Of a stretch of 64,000 bases of DNA, positions 44,032-54,572 are shown piece after piece. Made by a program: the position numbers and the translations under genes. Position 1 is the first letter of the stretch. Each line of letters opens with the position of its first letter. Source of the DNA: Emergomyces orientalis (lineage: Eukaryota > Ascomycota > Eurotiomycetes > Onygenales > Ajellomycetaceae). Where the stretch lies: positions 1,550,001 to 1,614,000 of the forward strand of contig MOWL01000088.1 in the NCBI GenBank assembly GCA_002110485.1. Direction: 5' to 3'. Below the pieces are notes generated by a model, which saw only the letters and a list, made by a program, of their open reading frames with translations, was not told the DNA's origin and did not search any database.

Positions 44032-44749
44032 ATGCCACATAAAGTGAGGGGTAAAATGTCAAAGCGTCAAACAAGTGAAGGCAGAACCATTACTTCAAAG
44101 CGAACGAAAACAGAACAGAAGACACCCATGGCCAATCCCCAGGGATATATCATCATCAAACGAGAAAATGAACAGTCGCCACCAGAGGAACTTTTTGCAG
44201 CAGTAGAGAGTTACATTGGGAAGGCAAAGTTTCAAGAAATGCGAGGGGGTACCGTGGATGAAGTAGGCGCTCGAAGGGTCGATGGAGGGAATGCCAGTGA
44301 ACCATTGTTACATCATGGAATCAATGTAAGTGTTGATTGCAGCCGCGACAGTAGTCTCAAGCTGACCTCATAAGTTCTCAAGTATCAAGTTCGATCCCTT
44401 CTTCCAAGATGTCCTCGGCTGTTCTTTTGACGAAGCAAATAAATCGAAGGCGGAGGTTGTATTCTGGCCAGAAAACAAAACCCAGCTGCCACGTTATCCT
44501 GCCGGGCTTCGTGGCACAGTTCACATATTCTGCCCGGCAACTACCGAAGAGCTTCATGAGGGTAATGGCCTCTTTCGCATCGTGGAAGGCTCCCATACAA
44601 TGACAAGGGGCCAGTTTCGTCACATCAAGCCTACCTCGATCCGTCTTCAGCCCAACCAGATATTGATTCTCTCTGCCGATTTAACAATACAGTATCCACA
44701 GGCAGGGGGGGGGGTCGGTGTTTTCATGAGGCTATTCCCACCTACGTGA
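44032..44749 (+). CDS. Orphan protein with beta-rich, jelly-roll-like C-terminus, 222 residues
   Basis: Exon 1 44,032-44,325, intron 44,326-44,374 (49 nt, GTAAGT...ATAAG), exon 2 44,375-44,749, frames joined in phase. ATG 44,032 is preferred over 43,948 because the latter is only 20 bp from the TATA box. A basic start (KVRGKMSKRQ, KRTKTEQK) precedes a domain with alternating strands: GLRGTVHIFCPA, NGLFRIVEGSHTM, TSIRLQPNQILILSADL. The -GSH- followed by a 'L.P.Q.LIL.A.L' segment recalls phytanoyl-CoA dioxygenase/cupin folds, but the metal ligands cannot be assigned. A run of ten G (44,705-44,714) in the last exon is a risk point for sequencing error or slippage. Confidence 0.6.
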
Positions 44750-45094
44750 ATGGGCGCCATGGAGATTAGAATACTCTATATGATAACTTAGAGTAATGGC
44801 TTATGTACGGCCTATTCAATTCCAAATCAGAAATTGCCAAATGCAGGATCAATTGCACTAAAGACTGGATCGCAATTCCAATTGGTAGTAAAGAGCACTG
44901 GGTCATGGTCATAAAAACTGGCGTATGTCCCATCATCTGCCACCTGCAAAGTTGCTTCGTCATTGTTTGTATGGTCCTGGACGACGCGCGGATTACACCG
45001 ATTTTGACAGGCCCTTTCAGTCGATTCCGACGCTGAGTTTAGCGCATGTGCTATTTACACTTCAGCAATTATATCTGTATATGAATCCTTAATA

Positions 45095-46410
45095 CTAACC
45101 TTCGGAGTAAAGTCTGGAACTTGCAGTGTCTGCTAGTATGCTTAACCTAGGAATACCATCTGTATAATCTGTGACATTGGTGTCTCGCGCCTGGGGCATT
45201 AAATTTTGTCCGAATACTGGTAGTTGTGTCACGTGATCGCCGATGATATGGTCAATTAGTTGACTGGATGTGTCATCACTAAATAAGCAAGTAGCCCTTG
45301 CGTTGCCTATTGGATGTCAGCGTGCTTACAACACTGAAGCCCGAGAGGTATCCACTTACCAGCCGGAGAGCCTGAATTGTTGTCTGTAGAACTTGGGCCT
45401 TGACTCATTGGATTCTGAGCCCCACAATTCTTTCGCTTTCGAACTTTTGGTTGTTTAGTCTGGCATTTCTTTCGCTTTGCTCCAGATTGCACATTGTTAT
45501 GTGGTATAATCACTGTTGGTGGAATTTTTGACCACAAATGTTTGAAAACGGAGCCAATAATATCATGGGCAGTCCTGCCTTTCCGCACGACCGAAGCCGC
45601 ACCAAGCACATGCTCTTGGAGCAAATGGACTGTAGCAGTCGCATGAATACCCGTGGGGCGGAAATGGGTCTCATACCTAGAGTTCAGCCAGTCAATGAAA
45701 GTTTTGTGATGCAGGATGGACAGTACCAACATTGTCCGGCCAAGATATGGAAGGAAAACTACACTGCCTTTCCCCCCCAGTTCTCCAGCCATTATGTTGT
45801 ATTTGGATCCTGCAGATACCCAAGCTGGCAAATGTGAAATCAAGGTATCGCGATACCCAGGCGAGAGAAATTCGGATTGAATGAGTATCTCCGCGATCTC
45901 AGGAGCTTCCACATTGAATTTGGCAGCAAGATCTGCCATGAACATCGAGCCCACCCGCCAGCGTACGTCATTGACAATAATCGCGTCGTCTATTTCGAGC
46001 ATAAGGTGGACAACAGGGTCAAAAGGGGCAACAAGTGCCATACGGTCCTCACTACCCGTTATAAACTGCTCAGGGTGTTCAAACCAATTCCATATAATCT
46101 CTTTGGCGCTCTCGTTGGGTACAACACAATCTTTCGGCTTTCCTCCTCTCTTGAGAGAAGTTCTCAGAGGATTTTTACTCTCCCTGACTCTGAGGATTTT
46201 CTTCCACTCTTCCGGCAGATTTTCCGATAATTCGAGGAGAGAATCGGCAAACTGCTTCGTTAGCATTGACTACTGTCACTCAAACTTGACAAAACCTCTT
46301 ACCTTTCCATCATTTAAAAGTTTCTCAACAGGTTCATCTCCATGTACACAGAGAAAAGTATCGATTTCATCTGCAACTCGTCTTAGCCTCTGGCTAATTT
46401 GGTGGGCCAT
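45095..46410 (-). CDS. Orphan nuclear-type protein, 409 residues, three exons
   Basis: ATG 46,410; exon 1 46,410-46,303, intron 46,302-46,270 (33 nt, short), exon 2 46,269-45,360, intron 45,359-45,307 (53 nt, GTAAGT...AATAG), exon 3 45,306-45,095. Phases agree at both junctions. The first 240 residues look globular and helical (LLELSENLPEEWKKIL, IIWNWFEHPEQF, RDTLISHLPAWVSAG). A strongly basic stretch (GAKRKKCQTKQPKVRKRKN) is a good nuclear signal, followed by a polar tail. No domain recognised. The unusually short first intron is the weakest point. A 62-bp palindrome lies about 70 bp upstream of the start. Confidence 0.65.
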
Positions 46411-46478
46411 CTTTGACAGGTCGTTGAAGGTGAAGAGAAAAGAGCTGGAATGTGAGGAGCAGAACAAAAGATCAGGGC

Positions 46479-46540
46479 ACGCTAACCCAATTCACCGAAT
46501 CCACGTAAATTTACGTGGATTCAGTGAATTGGGTTAGCGT
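46479..46540. repeat. 62-bp palindrome without spacer
   Basis: Arms of 31 bp (46,479-46,509 and 46,510-46,540) meet at ACGTAAATTTACGT. ACGCTAACCCAATTCAC on one side pairs with GTGAATTGGGTTAGCGT on the other; a single mismatch was found. Outside it, GCACG and CGTGC continue the symmetry with a short offset. It can form a cruciform or be a dimeric protein site, and lies in the promoter of the minus-strand gene starting at 46,410. Confidence 0.95.
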
Positions 46541-47122
46541 TAGCGTGCTCTTAGCAGATGATCAACTTGCCATGCAGCCTCAGGGAGATCGATTCAAATA
46601 ATTGAGAACTCCATCATCACCTTGTGCTCGTAGATGTATTTCCGCCGGCCGAGACAATCCCATCATGCACGCGGGATGGTGGCTACAGCAAAGCCCAATG
46701 GCCAAAGTATGCCAAATGCTGTCAGGGGGTCTCAGACTGTGTTGAGGGCACAGGAAACTTGTGTCGATCACCGTGCGAGATCGAGTGCGACATACACGTC
46801 CAGCTTGAGTCCGTGCCATCCTCATGCAGGAGGATCACTATCTTAATACTGATTGAGACCAAGCTTTGCATCTCACTGGTTTTGATTACGCAGTATAAGA
46901 GATGCCTCACCGCTCGCTTGTTGCCTTGTTTGAATACGGGCTGCTCATCCATGTGCTTGCACTCAGATTATTGCCTTACACGCAAGGTAAAATTTGCTCC
47001 CATCGCTGCATGCGAAGGGCGTGCTTACTATTATCCCCCAAAGTTGGTTGACATATCATTCCTTTGCCATATGAGTCTTTCAGTTTGAGTTTCAAACGAC
47101 TTTCGCGGCGTAGCTCCCCACG
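46541..47122. other. Intergenic, a cysteine-containing frame without ATG
   Basis: A frame of about 150 codons is open on the plus strand to 47,088 but has no early ATG and no family resemblance, so no gene is called. Confidence 0.4.
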
Positions 47123-48711
47123 ATGCAAACGACAATCACCGCAACTGCCCAAACTGAAAACTTTTTCATCGAAGTCGCGCACACGGTTAAGTGGAGCACC
47201 GTTGCCAGCTTGCAGGGAGCACCTGTAGAATCCTCCAGTTTTGAGATCATCTCAATGGTACGTGTCCTCCACCCGTATGTCGTAGCTTCGCTAACGGAAC
47301 CAGGCTTCACCTCCTGTTCTCCAACTTCTAAGGCGCGGGGATAGCTATTTTGTCAGTGCAAGTACTGGCAGGTTACTCCCAGCCTCATCAACTGATCTTA
47401 TGGGCTCGTGGGCGGGAGTTGCTTTGGTATTTGAGGCTGGCTATATCAGGGATGTAATGCGATACATCCGGTCGTGCCCATCAAGTAGCAACCACCTGCA
47501 CGTCATTGGGGAAAGGATCAGTCCTCCTTGTACTTTTACACTCTCTTTTTCTGGATCACATATCCACGCCATAACTATCCCATCCGAAGCTCTTAATACG
47601 TGGCCTGGGCGGATCATACGGTGGGAAAACAAAAGACAATTGTCAGGAGGTAAATGCACATGCAATTGGAAGATTGGTTCAGCTGTCATTATGAGCTTTG
47701 TGATTGGATTATGGACAAACTTGTGGAAGTACGTACATGAAAGCTGTGATTGGTGTCAGTGTTGTATATAGTTTCTCAGTTCTCCTGTACTGGTTGGTGG
47801 CTCATATGCGCTTCTGTCGGCGGCGCTCATTGTGCTAAGTGTGGTGCATCTCATCTTGCTCATCGTTCGCCGCTCCCAGCCTCTCCATTTGCATGAGATT
47901 TTAATATTTGTTCTCTTTATCTGTTCCAATGCTGTCGTCATTGGCGTTGGTTTATCAGGCTTACAGCTCGGGGGTGAGCAGTCCCTTCTGCCGAGATGGT
48001 GATGATAAATGCTAAATGCTTGGTTCAGATATGCTAGCATTTTACTGTCCCTTGGGAATATGTACGGCATTTCCGCTAGCCCTAGAGGTACGTTATTCCT
48101 AGGCCCTTAATTTCTTCCTCGCTAACCGCGATGTCTAGATGATTCGGCAAAGGCAAATCCAGGCTGTACCTCTTACGAACGCCCAGCTGGATCGATTACT
48201 GCATCGATTATCTCTAGGATACGGTTTTCTGTCGCCTGCGGTAAAGCTCGGTTTGATTTTATGGTGTGCTCTTCTCCCCGATCTTGATAGGCCTTTTACT
48301 CATTGAGTTAGCTCCGTCGCCTACAAGGTGTTGGTGAAAGGTACAGCCCTGGTCATTCCTATCGACTACGCGGTACTCGCTATTGCCAGTCTGCTCTTTT
48401 GGCGCGAAATTCGCAGTCTGCCATCTCAGGGGCCTGTAATGCGTGAAGTTACAATCCATGCACTTCTTGTTATTGTAACGGTAGGGTTTGCCGCTGGTGG
48501 ACTCGTCCATGACTGGCCCCTCTGGATCGAGGTAAGTTCAGTGAAACCACGGCTTTATCTCCAACGTGTGCTGACCTGGCTCCAGGCGATGTTGGTTATC
48601 GCTATCGGTGCCTATGTGGCTCGAAATATCTCCGCTCAGTCTGTTGAAGGGGGAAACGCAGTGCCGTTAGCGAATTTCAGAGACGACATATCCGATTTTT
48701 CCTGTTTTTGA
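47123..48711 (+). CDS. Polytopic membrane protein, 427 residues, seven exons
   Basis: Exons 47,123-47,257, 47,304-47,728, 47,780-47,973, 48,029-48,087, 48,139-48,263, 48,312-48,531 and 48,586-48,711; introns of 46-55 nt all have GT...AG ends, and every junction keeps the frame. After about 160 soluble residues there are about eight hydrophobic helices, for example IGSAVIMSFVIGLW, ALLSAALIVLSVVHLILLIV, EILIFVLFICSNAVVIGV, ALVIPIDYAVLAIASLLFW and AMLVIAIGAYVA. The consistency of phases over six introns makes the model strong. It does not match a transporter family I know; short loops suggest a small integral membrane protein, perhaps receptor- or channel-like. Confidence 0.75.
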
Positions 48712-49223
48712 TTGCACTCTAATTGGCTGGCTGTCCCCAGATGGACACAGAGGCGAGCTGCTTTCCTTTCTCATGCTTGCATAGTTTTGGCTGGCATTGG
48801 ACATCCGCATATCCCCTACACGGTCTCGCACTCTCCTTCGGTTTCTGCACGTCTTGATTTTATCCTTGCTCTGGGAAGGCATGCTGGGAAGCTAGTCATG
48901 CGGCTGGATGCTCCTTATTTCACAATTTAGGCGAGCCCGTAAGCACTGCCTGACGGGGAAACTTATGGCTCCAGAATGAAGGGTATTAAAGCTAAAGGCT
49001 TGAGTACAATACAAATTTCTCCAGAGTTAATATGATACTCTTCGCCTGCATGGTCTGGCGAAGTTAAAGAGTGAAGGGTTGAATGAAGGAGCAGTTACTT
49101 TTGGCACAGCAGCAACTAAGCGATTATAGTCACAGCTTCAAAAGAAGACAGGTAAGGAATACCTTACACACCGCAATGCACATATCGGGGTTTGCTCACG
49201 ATAGCAATCTATCAGGTACCGCA
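48712..49223. other. Intergenic, nothing recognised
   Basis: Short region between two plus-strand genes; no TATA box of canonical form. Confidence 0.5.
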
Positions 49224-50432
49224 ATGGCAACTACACCCCTCAAACCGCCTCCTAATACCCCTACCCACCGTACGGCCGAGGCTTCGACGCAAGAAAAGGA
49301 GTGCCTGAATGCTTTTAGAAGGCTTCTTTCTTTGTGTGTGACTCTTCTTGGAGTCGACCCCCCAATTGTTAGATCACTTCGCGGAAAGCTAGCAGAAGTT
49401 GTATCTTGGACAAAGGATGATTGGGAAATGATATGGTCCCTGTCCCGCGAGCTTGATATCAACTATTATGCTCAACTCTGCTACTGCCTCGATGAGTTCA
49501 AACAATTCAATCACTTAGACTTGTCCGCCGAGCTACTAGAGAAGCAGCACAAGGCACTGCTGAGCAGGTTTTTGGGAGAACCACAGAACGAAGCATTAAA
49601 CCCAGGCTTCACACCGATGGGAAATGTCACATTACTTTGCGCCGGTGTTGGAGTCTTTGCTATTCGTCATCCGCTCACGGACATCAAGCACCTCCGTCTA
49701 CAGAATCCCTCGATTCACTACAGCATGGATGGCTTTACTCTCGACCTGAACAAATCACCCTTATACGCTGATGTTATTACCATGGAGGAGGCAGAGAAGC
49801 ACCTTTCAGATAATCTCTCAATATGCTCCACGGCCGATGACGGGATTGAGATAATTTGGGAAAACGACAACCCGAGACCTAACGTCCGAATTACGAGCAA
49901 TGAGATCCTTGACGCAGTGTCGGTGCCTGGCAGACACACACGCACCTTAAATCAATACCAACCCCCGGGTGCTATCTACCATGATCTTCTCAATGCTGGT
50001 TTCTCGCGTAATCAACCCTTCGCTGCAGCAATTCAGAGGATTCGAGAGGCTCTGGAGCAAGAACTGGATAAGATGAAAACCAAGGGCGACATAGGCAAGC
50101 ATTATTGGACGGAAATGATCTATCGCCGGTTTTTAGGCTCCTATAGAATCCATCATGTTGGAGAAAGTGTCCTACCCGCGGCTGAAGATACAGGCACTAT
50201 CGAAGCCACTCTGTCCGGAATCTCTCCCCAGGATAGAGGTTTTCTTCTTAGGTTCGCATCTTGTGATGTGAACAACCTTCCTCTTCTTACCGCTGTTACA
50301 TTCGAAGATATTCAGCACCTTCACCGACGCGGGGCTATCTTCTTGAGGAACCATGGGGAAACGGAGACATCTGGATTCAATGCAAACATCAGTATGTTAT
50401 TTGAAAGAAATGATGCATATGAGCTCCACTAA
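49224..50432 (+). CDS. Orphan protein, paralogue of the next gene's C-terminal part
   Basis: Frame from ATG 49,224 (402 residues); an in-frame ATG at 49,083 would add 47. The end may be altered by an intron starting near 50,394. Residues about 30-200 align by eye with the C-terminal half of the gene at 51.1 kb: RLLSLCVTLLGVDPPIV with SLLHISLVLLESHPLIT, SWTKDDWEMIW with AWKPTEWQRRC, and DLNKSPLYADV with ELSRSPLYSGL. A unique C-terminal part follows (KTKGDIGKHYWTEMIYRRF). Domain unknown. Confidence 0.65.
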   Translation: MATTPLKPPPNTPTHRTAEASTQEKECLNAFRRLLSLCVTLLGVDPPIVRSLRGKLAEVVSWTKDDWEMIWSLSRELDINYYAQLCYCLDEFKQFNHLDLSAELLEKQHKALLSRFLGEPQNEALNPGFTPMGNVTLLCAGVGVFAIRHPLTDIKHLRLQNPSIHYSMDGFTLDLNKSPLYADVITMEEAEKHLSDNLSICSTADDGIEIIWENDNPRPNVRITSNEILDAVSVPGRHTRTLNQYQPPGAIYHDLLNAGFSRNQPFAAAIQRIREALEQELDKMKTKGDIGKHYWTEMIYRRFLGSYRIHHVGESVLPAAEDTGTIEATLSGISPQDRGFLLRFASCDVNNLPLLTAVTFEDIQHLHRRGAIFLRNHGETETSGFNANISMLFERNDAYELH

Positions 50433-51110
50433 CAGCCTAAAATAGCCTGAAGTCCACCAAATCCTGGGTGATGACACCCCCGCCCTCGTACCGTCCCTCG
50501 CGGAATCGGCTACAGCAGTGGAATAAGTGATGTCTGGGAAAGAACTTTTGCGTCGTTTTCTGTGCGATATTCATTGGCGGTTGGTGGCTTTGATTAGTTA
50601 GGAAATGAAACCTGAGGATGCCGACATAGCACATTTGTAGTGAGGAATGATTGAGATGGGCAAACAGTTAACACAGTTTAAATTTCATATGTATATGTAT
50701 TGATGCGCAGAGGTAAAATCCTGTGGCAGGCTATTAGGTCGTTGCTTGGCGGAAATGCTACCGGTGCATGTAAATGACTGTTACCGTACATAAGCCACCA
50801 CAGAGTTTGAAGATGATTAGGGCTGTTGTTTGTTGATCTTGTGGATCTACTGTTGTTCCTCGCAAGAAAAAAGTATGGCTTCTTACTACTTTGGTAAGGG
50901 GCAGCCAGTCCAATAGATTGTTTCAATATACTTTGTGTTTTTGATTTTTTTCCCTTGTAAGCCCTGTAGTAAGAGTTGGGCGGTTTGGTATAAGAATGCT
51001 TGATTGCCCCAGTATGTCTGCCCTGGATCCCTTTCTGCTTCGTTTCCTGAAAAAAAAACTGTCTGTCCATGATCCGAAAGACAACAACACAGCTCGCATT
51101 TCCCACCGCA
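50433..51110. other. Intergenic between tandem paralogues
   Basis: No gene. Short alternative frames lack ATG or sensible sequence. Confidence 0.5.
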
Positions 51111-52456
51111 ATGGCATCTATAATGCAGGTCTATCGTGTTCGCCTCCCGGATCCCTCCACAAATCTTAGCACTAGGTTCCGGCCTAAAGACTTCGACAAA
51201 GCCCATGTTTATCCTTGGGAAGACAGTTTATTTATCACCTCCAACCAAAAGCCAAATGTTACCGACGTTCAAAATATATCTGCGGGATGTTCCTGCGATA
51301 ACAAAAGTCTACTCCATGCTGCAGTTTTTGCTCGGAAAGCACCGTGGGCTGTCCAGCGGGCATACCAGAAGATTATAGATGGTAAAAAGCTTGATAGAGA
51401 ATTCAAAGCCGCCTGCGCAAGTCATGATGCGATGATATTGGAGGATCTGGAAGCTATTATGGCAGAACGGTCCAAATTTGCAGAGACATTTGATAAACTG
51501 CACCAGGGTCTTCTCGAAACAACTGGACCGATTGAGCCGAAGGGGCTCCTACATTTAAAAGATTATCTTCATTTTCTCGGGAATCGCATTGGAACTGCAG
51601 CCGGCCGGCTCCCCGGCTCCTGGACGTCCGACCTCCTTGCAGGCTGCATTGGGAAGATGGATATTCTAGAACGGTTAGCCAAGGACAATGAAACTTTCTA
51701 CGCATTGTCAAGACTTCCGATAGAGTTAACGCACATTAAGAGGGAATTTATGCAGGCGATGAAGGAGCTGGAGGAGAATTTTACAGAATGTAGAGAAAGT
51801 GATACTTCTGGAAGATCTTTTTTGGTGAGTACTTTCAAGTCTTCTGCTTCGCGCTCCGCTCACTATTTTTATAGACCAACAGGCCCACCGTCCATCAGAG
51901 CCTGCTTCATATATCCTTAGTTCTCCTCGAGTCTCATCCTCTTATTACCACAAATCGCCTGAAACGGGACCTTAATATCCTTGCCTGGAAGCCAACTGAA
52001 TGGCAAAGGAGATGCGACATATGCGACAGCCTTTCTAACGATGATTATGATGGTCTCGCCCTTACCCTACAGGATTTTGCACCATTTGCCGGCATCGAAT
52101 TAACTGGTGAAAAAGTGAAGAAGCAGTTCACGGCTTTGTTAGCGGGACTTAGAGGGCTTGCTGGCGAAATATCACCTGCACTGAAGAGTGATGAATTTTC
52201 TGCCCTTGCAAATGTATTTATAATTTGTACCTGTCTCGGGGTCCATGCGGTTGCTCCTCAGTTAGAAGACGATCTCAGGGTGGATATCGAAAGCCACACT
52301 GCTGAGCTTAGTAGGTCACCGCTATACTCGGGCCTAAGTGTTAAGAGTGCAGCGGGCCAGCTCGATCAAATCACACTCCTTTTGAAACCCAAAAGGGAAA
52401 TGGATGATCTGCTTCGTTCTCCTAAAATGTTGGAGGTTGCCACGATCTGTAAATGA
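51111..52456 (+). CDS. Orphan protein, 431 residues, two exons
   Basis: Exon 1 51,111-51,824, intron 51,825-51,874 (50 nt, GTGAGT...TATAG), exon 2 51,875-52,456, phase kept. An in-frame upstream ATG exists at 51,069. All-helical appearance: SLLHAAVFARKAPWAVQRAY, RSKFAETFDKLHQGLLET, and a second half shared with the gene at 49.2 kb (see there). The two genes lie head to tail with about 680 bp between them, suggesting an old tandem duplication with different gains at the ends. No domain is recognised. Confidence 0.7.
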
Positions 52457-52949
52457 CCCAGCGATGGTGACTTCAGTGACGAGAAACGGCGGAAGGATAA
52501 GTAGGGTTCCATGAGACATTGTTGAATGGCATATAGCTGAGTGCTGGAAAGTCTTCTGTACATAGCCTATCCAAGCAAATCAATTATCTTCTAGTTCTTT
52601 GCACTCTGGTATCTCGATTACAGGGTGCCCGATAAGATGTGGAATGGTTCTGACCCCCTGCGTTTCGATATTGCCAGTCCAGCTGTTATGTTTGGTGTCG
52701 GCTAGTTACTAGGTGCCACGAGGGGTACGCGTCCTAGTCAGCAAGACATGAGAGATTTTGCTACACACAAACATGTCTTGGTTACTTTCCTTTTCTTGTC
52801 TTTTTCTCTGCCTGTCCTCTGTCTTTTCTCTGCCATTGGTTATTATATCTCTCATGTCTGCTACCAATGGATCCTACTTTATTACCTTCCAAAGAAAAAT
52901 AAATTATATATTTTACCAATAAAATGATTATTGTATATAATTTGCTCAC
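52457..52949. other. Intergenic, nothing recognised
   Basis: A tract at about 52,790-52,840 is CT-rich (TTTTCTTGTC, TTTTTCTCTG); otherwise nothing. Confidence 0.5.
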
Positions 52950-53239
52950 ATGAAATCCGCCCTTCATCCAGCAGTCTTGGGCATCACTGGTGTCGCTTTG
53001 TTGGTGACATCTTCTTTAACATGTGCCAATCCATCTACGGAAGATCTGTAGTCTTCACATCTACTGCTTGGCTGCATGGCATCACTTGGTGCTGCGGGCC
53101 ATTAACATCAACATGGGAAATGTTGCGCTGCGCCCCTGCTTTGCAGCAGAGCTTCTTTCATTGCAAGAATGCAATGGCCCAGACAGCCTGTGATTTCTGC
53201 TTCGTTTCATTGTTTCCTGGTTCACCAGCTTTGCATTAG
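52950..53239 (+). CDS. Possible small secreted protein
   Basis: ATG 52,950 opens a signal-peptide-like start: a Lys near the N-terminus, a hydrophobic core (VLGITGVALLVTSSL) and CANPS as a cleavage area, then a TAG after 33 codons. If an intron beginning at that point (GTAGTC, a weak donor) is removed up to an AG near 53,146-53,151, a second part with four Cys (FHCKNA, TACDFCFVS) follows to TAG 53,239. The splice signals are poor and a TATA box is too close, so this remains a possibility only. Confidence 0.25.
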
Positions 53240-53652
53240 CCTAGGAGCATTTGGATTTTGGTGCCCAAGTCTGACTGATCTCGGGCCGCAAGTTTCTCCA
53301 CGTCCACCGTAGCCATTTCTTATATAGGAGCAAACCTGAAACAAAACGGGAGATATTGAAACGAGTCATATGATACAGGAAAATCGAGCCCTCCAGCGAA
53401 CATACCTTCCCACCTTTATGAACACACCAGTCAATCCCTAAAGTGTTTGGTCAGCTTCAAAAGGGTGGTTCCTACCAACCTACTTTACTAACGCGTCTTC
53501 TGACGGGTGACGGGCAAACGTTGATCCGTGTTATTTTGGGCAAGATGACTGGCATTATTTCGCTTCTCCCCTACATGATTATTGCCTATCTCTATGCCAC
53601 TAAATTGCTCGGACCCATTTCGCTTTTTAATATAACTCTTTATCCCTTTCTA

Positions 53653-54440
53653 ATGGCCGATAACAGTTCACCAGATTACGAGGCTCTCTACCGTAAAGCG
53701 GAAGTGGAACGAAGGCAGGCAGAAGAGCGAGAGAGACATGAAGGAGAGTTGCGAAGGCAGGCAGAAGAGTTGAGAAGGCAGGCAGAAGAGCGAGAAAGAC
53801 AGGAAGCAGAGTTGCGAAGGCAGGCAGAAGAGCGAGAGGCACGGGAAAAAGTGCGCAGCCAGCCGACAACACTCAAAGAGCTCATCAAAGGCTGTCATGA
53901 TTCATTCTCCCGGCCTTTGCAGGTTGGAACGCCATCCCGCTCCACGAAGGGGAGTATTCCACTACCCACTGGGAAATACTGCCCAACAAGTCTTTGCTTT
54001 TGGTCAAACTGCCCGGCTCATCTGCAAGAAATTTATGATGCGGTTTCCACTTACCTGCAATCAACTGACAGAGATGCACCTCGACTCTTCACATCTCTTC
54101 TTGTGCTAAATGAACTTGGTCGGCGGTATTCTAGTCGAAAACTACGAAGTGAAAAGGATCTGGAGCACTATGAGCGAACCGCTGTGGAAGATCATGTCCA
54201 TGATATCATAGCTGAGCTATGCCTAGGCAGGAATGAAATATGACAAGCACACAAGATCAAACAAAGGGAACCGAAGCAAACGAGACTAACAAACAACAAA
54301 GACACCTCAGCCTTACTCCTCTTGATGTCTCATCTTCTGAGACAGACCTAAAAATCGCTGCGATGTGCAGCGATTCTTTTCTTCTGATAGCAAGACCTGA
54401 TGATGGTAAACAAACTCTCCCGATATACCAAGGGAATTGA
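53653..54440 (+). pseudogene. Truncated relative of the coiled-coil/nuclease/kinase fusion
   Basis: From ATG 53,653 the frame gives MADNSSPDYEALYRKAEVE, then a coiled coil of RRQAEERERQEAEL-like repeats and a helical domain aligning with the 787-residue protein: LRSEKDLEHYERTAVEDHV against ISSEWDLRYYERETVENQV. It stops at TGA 54,241. In the +1 frame the homology continues (54,240-54,440) to SDSFLLIARPDDGKQTL and is lost just where the Glu-x-Lys of the nuclease-like motif should appear. The linker and kinase are absent. Thus one frameshift plus a 3' truncation. A short truncated protein could still be made. Confidence 0.75.
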
Positions 54441-54572
54441 AGTCTTGCCTTAATAGAGCTTCTTTGAGACTCCAGCACGTGACGGCTCTCGGTTTTTCTT
54501 ACTGGCAGAATAAACAGCCGAATAATCCCTCCCTTGATGACAGTTGTAATCAGTCAAATACCTGCTGCTGGA

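Noticed and set aside
46624..47088. Cys-containing 154-codon frame as a secreted protein
   Set aside because: It starts at GTG, lacks a signal peptide and has no regular Cys pattern.
48259..48510. Minus-strand frame of 83 codons
   Set aside because: Shadow of the spliced membrane protein gene.
50678..51206. Minus-strand frames upstream of the gene at 51.1 kb
   Set aside because: No ATG-supported, protein-like sequence; they overlap the start of a well-supported plus-strand exon.
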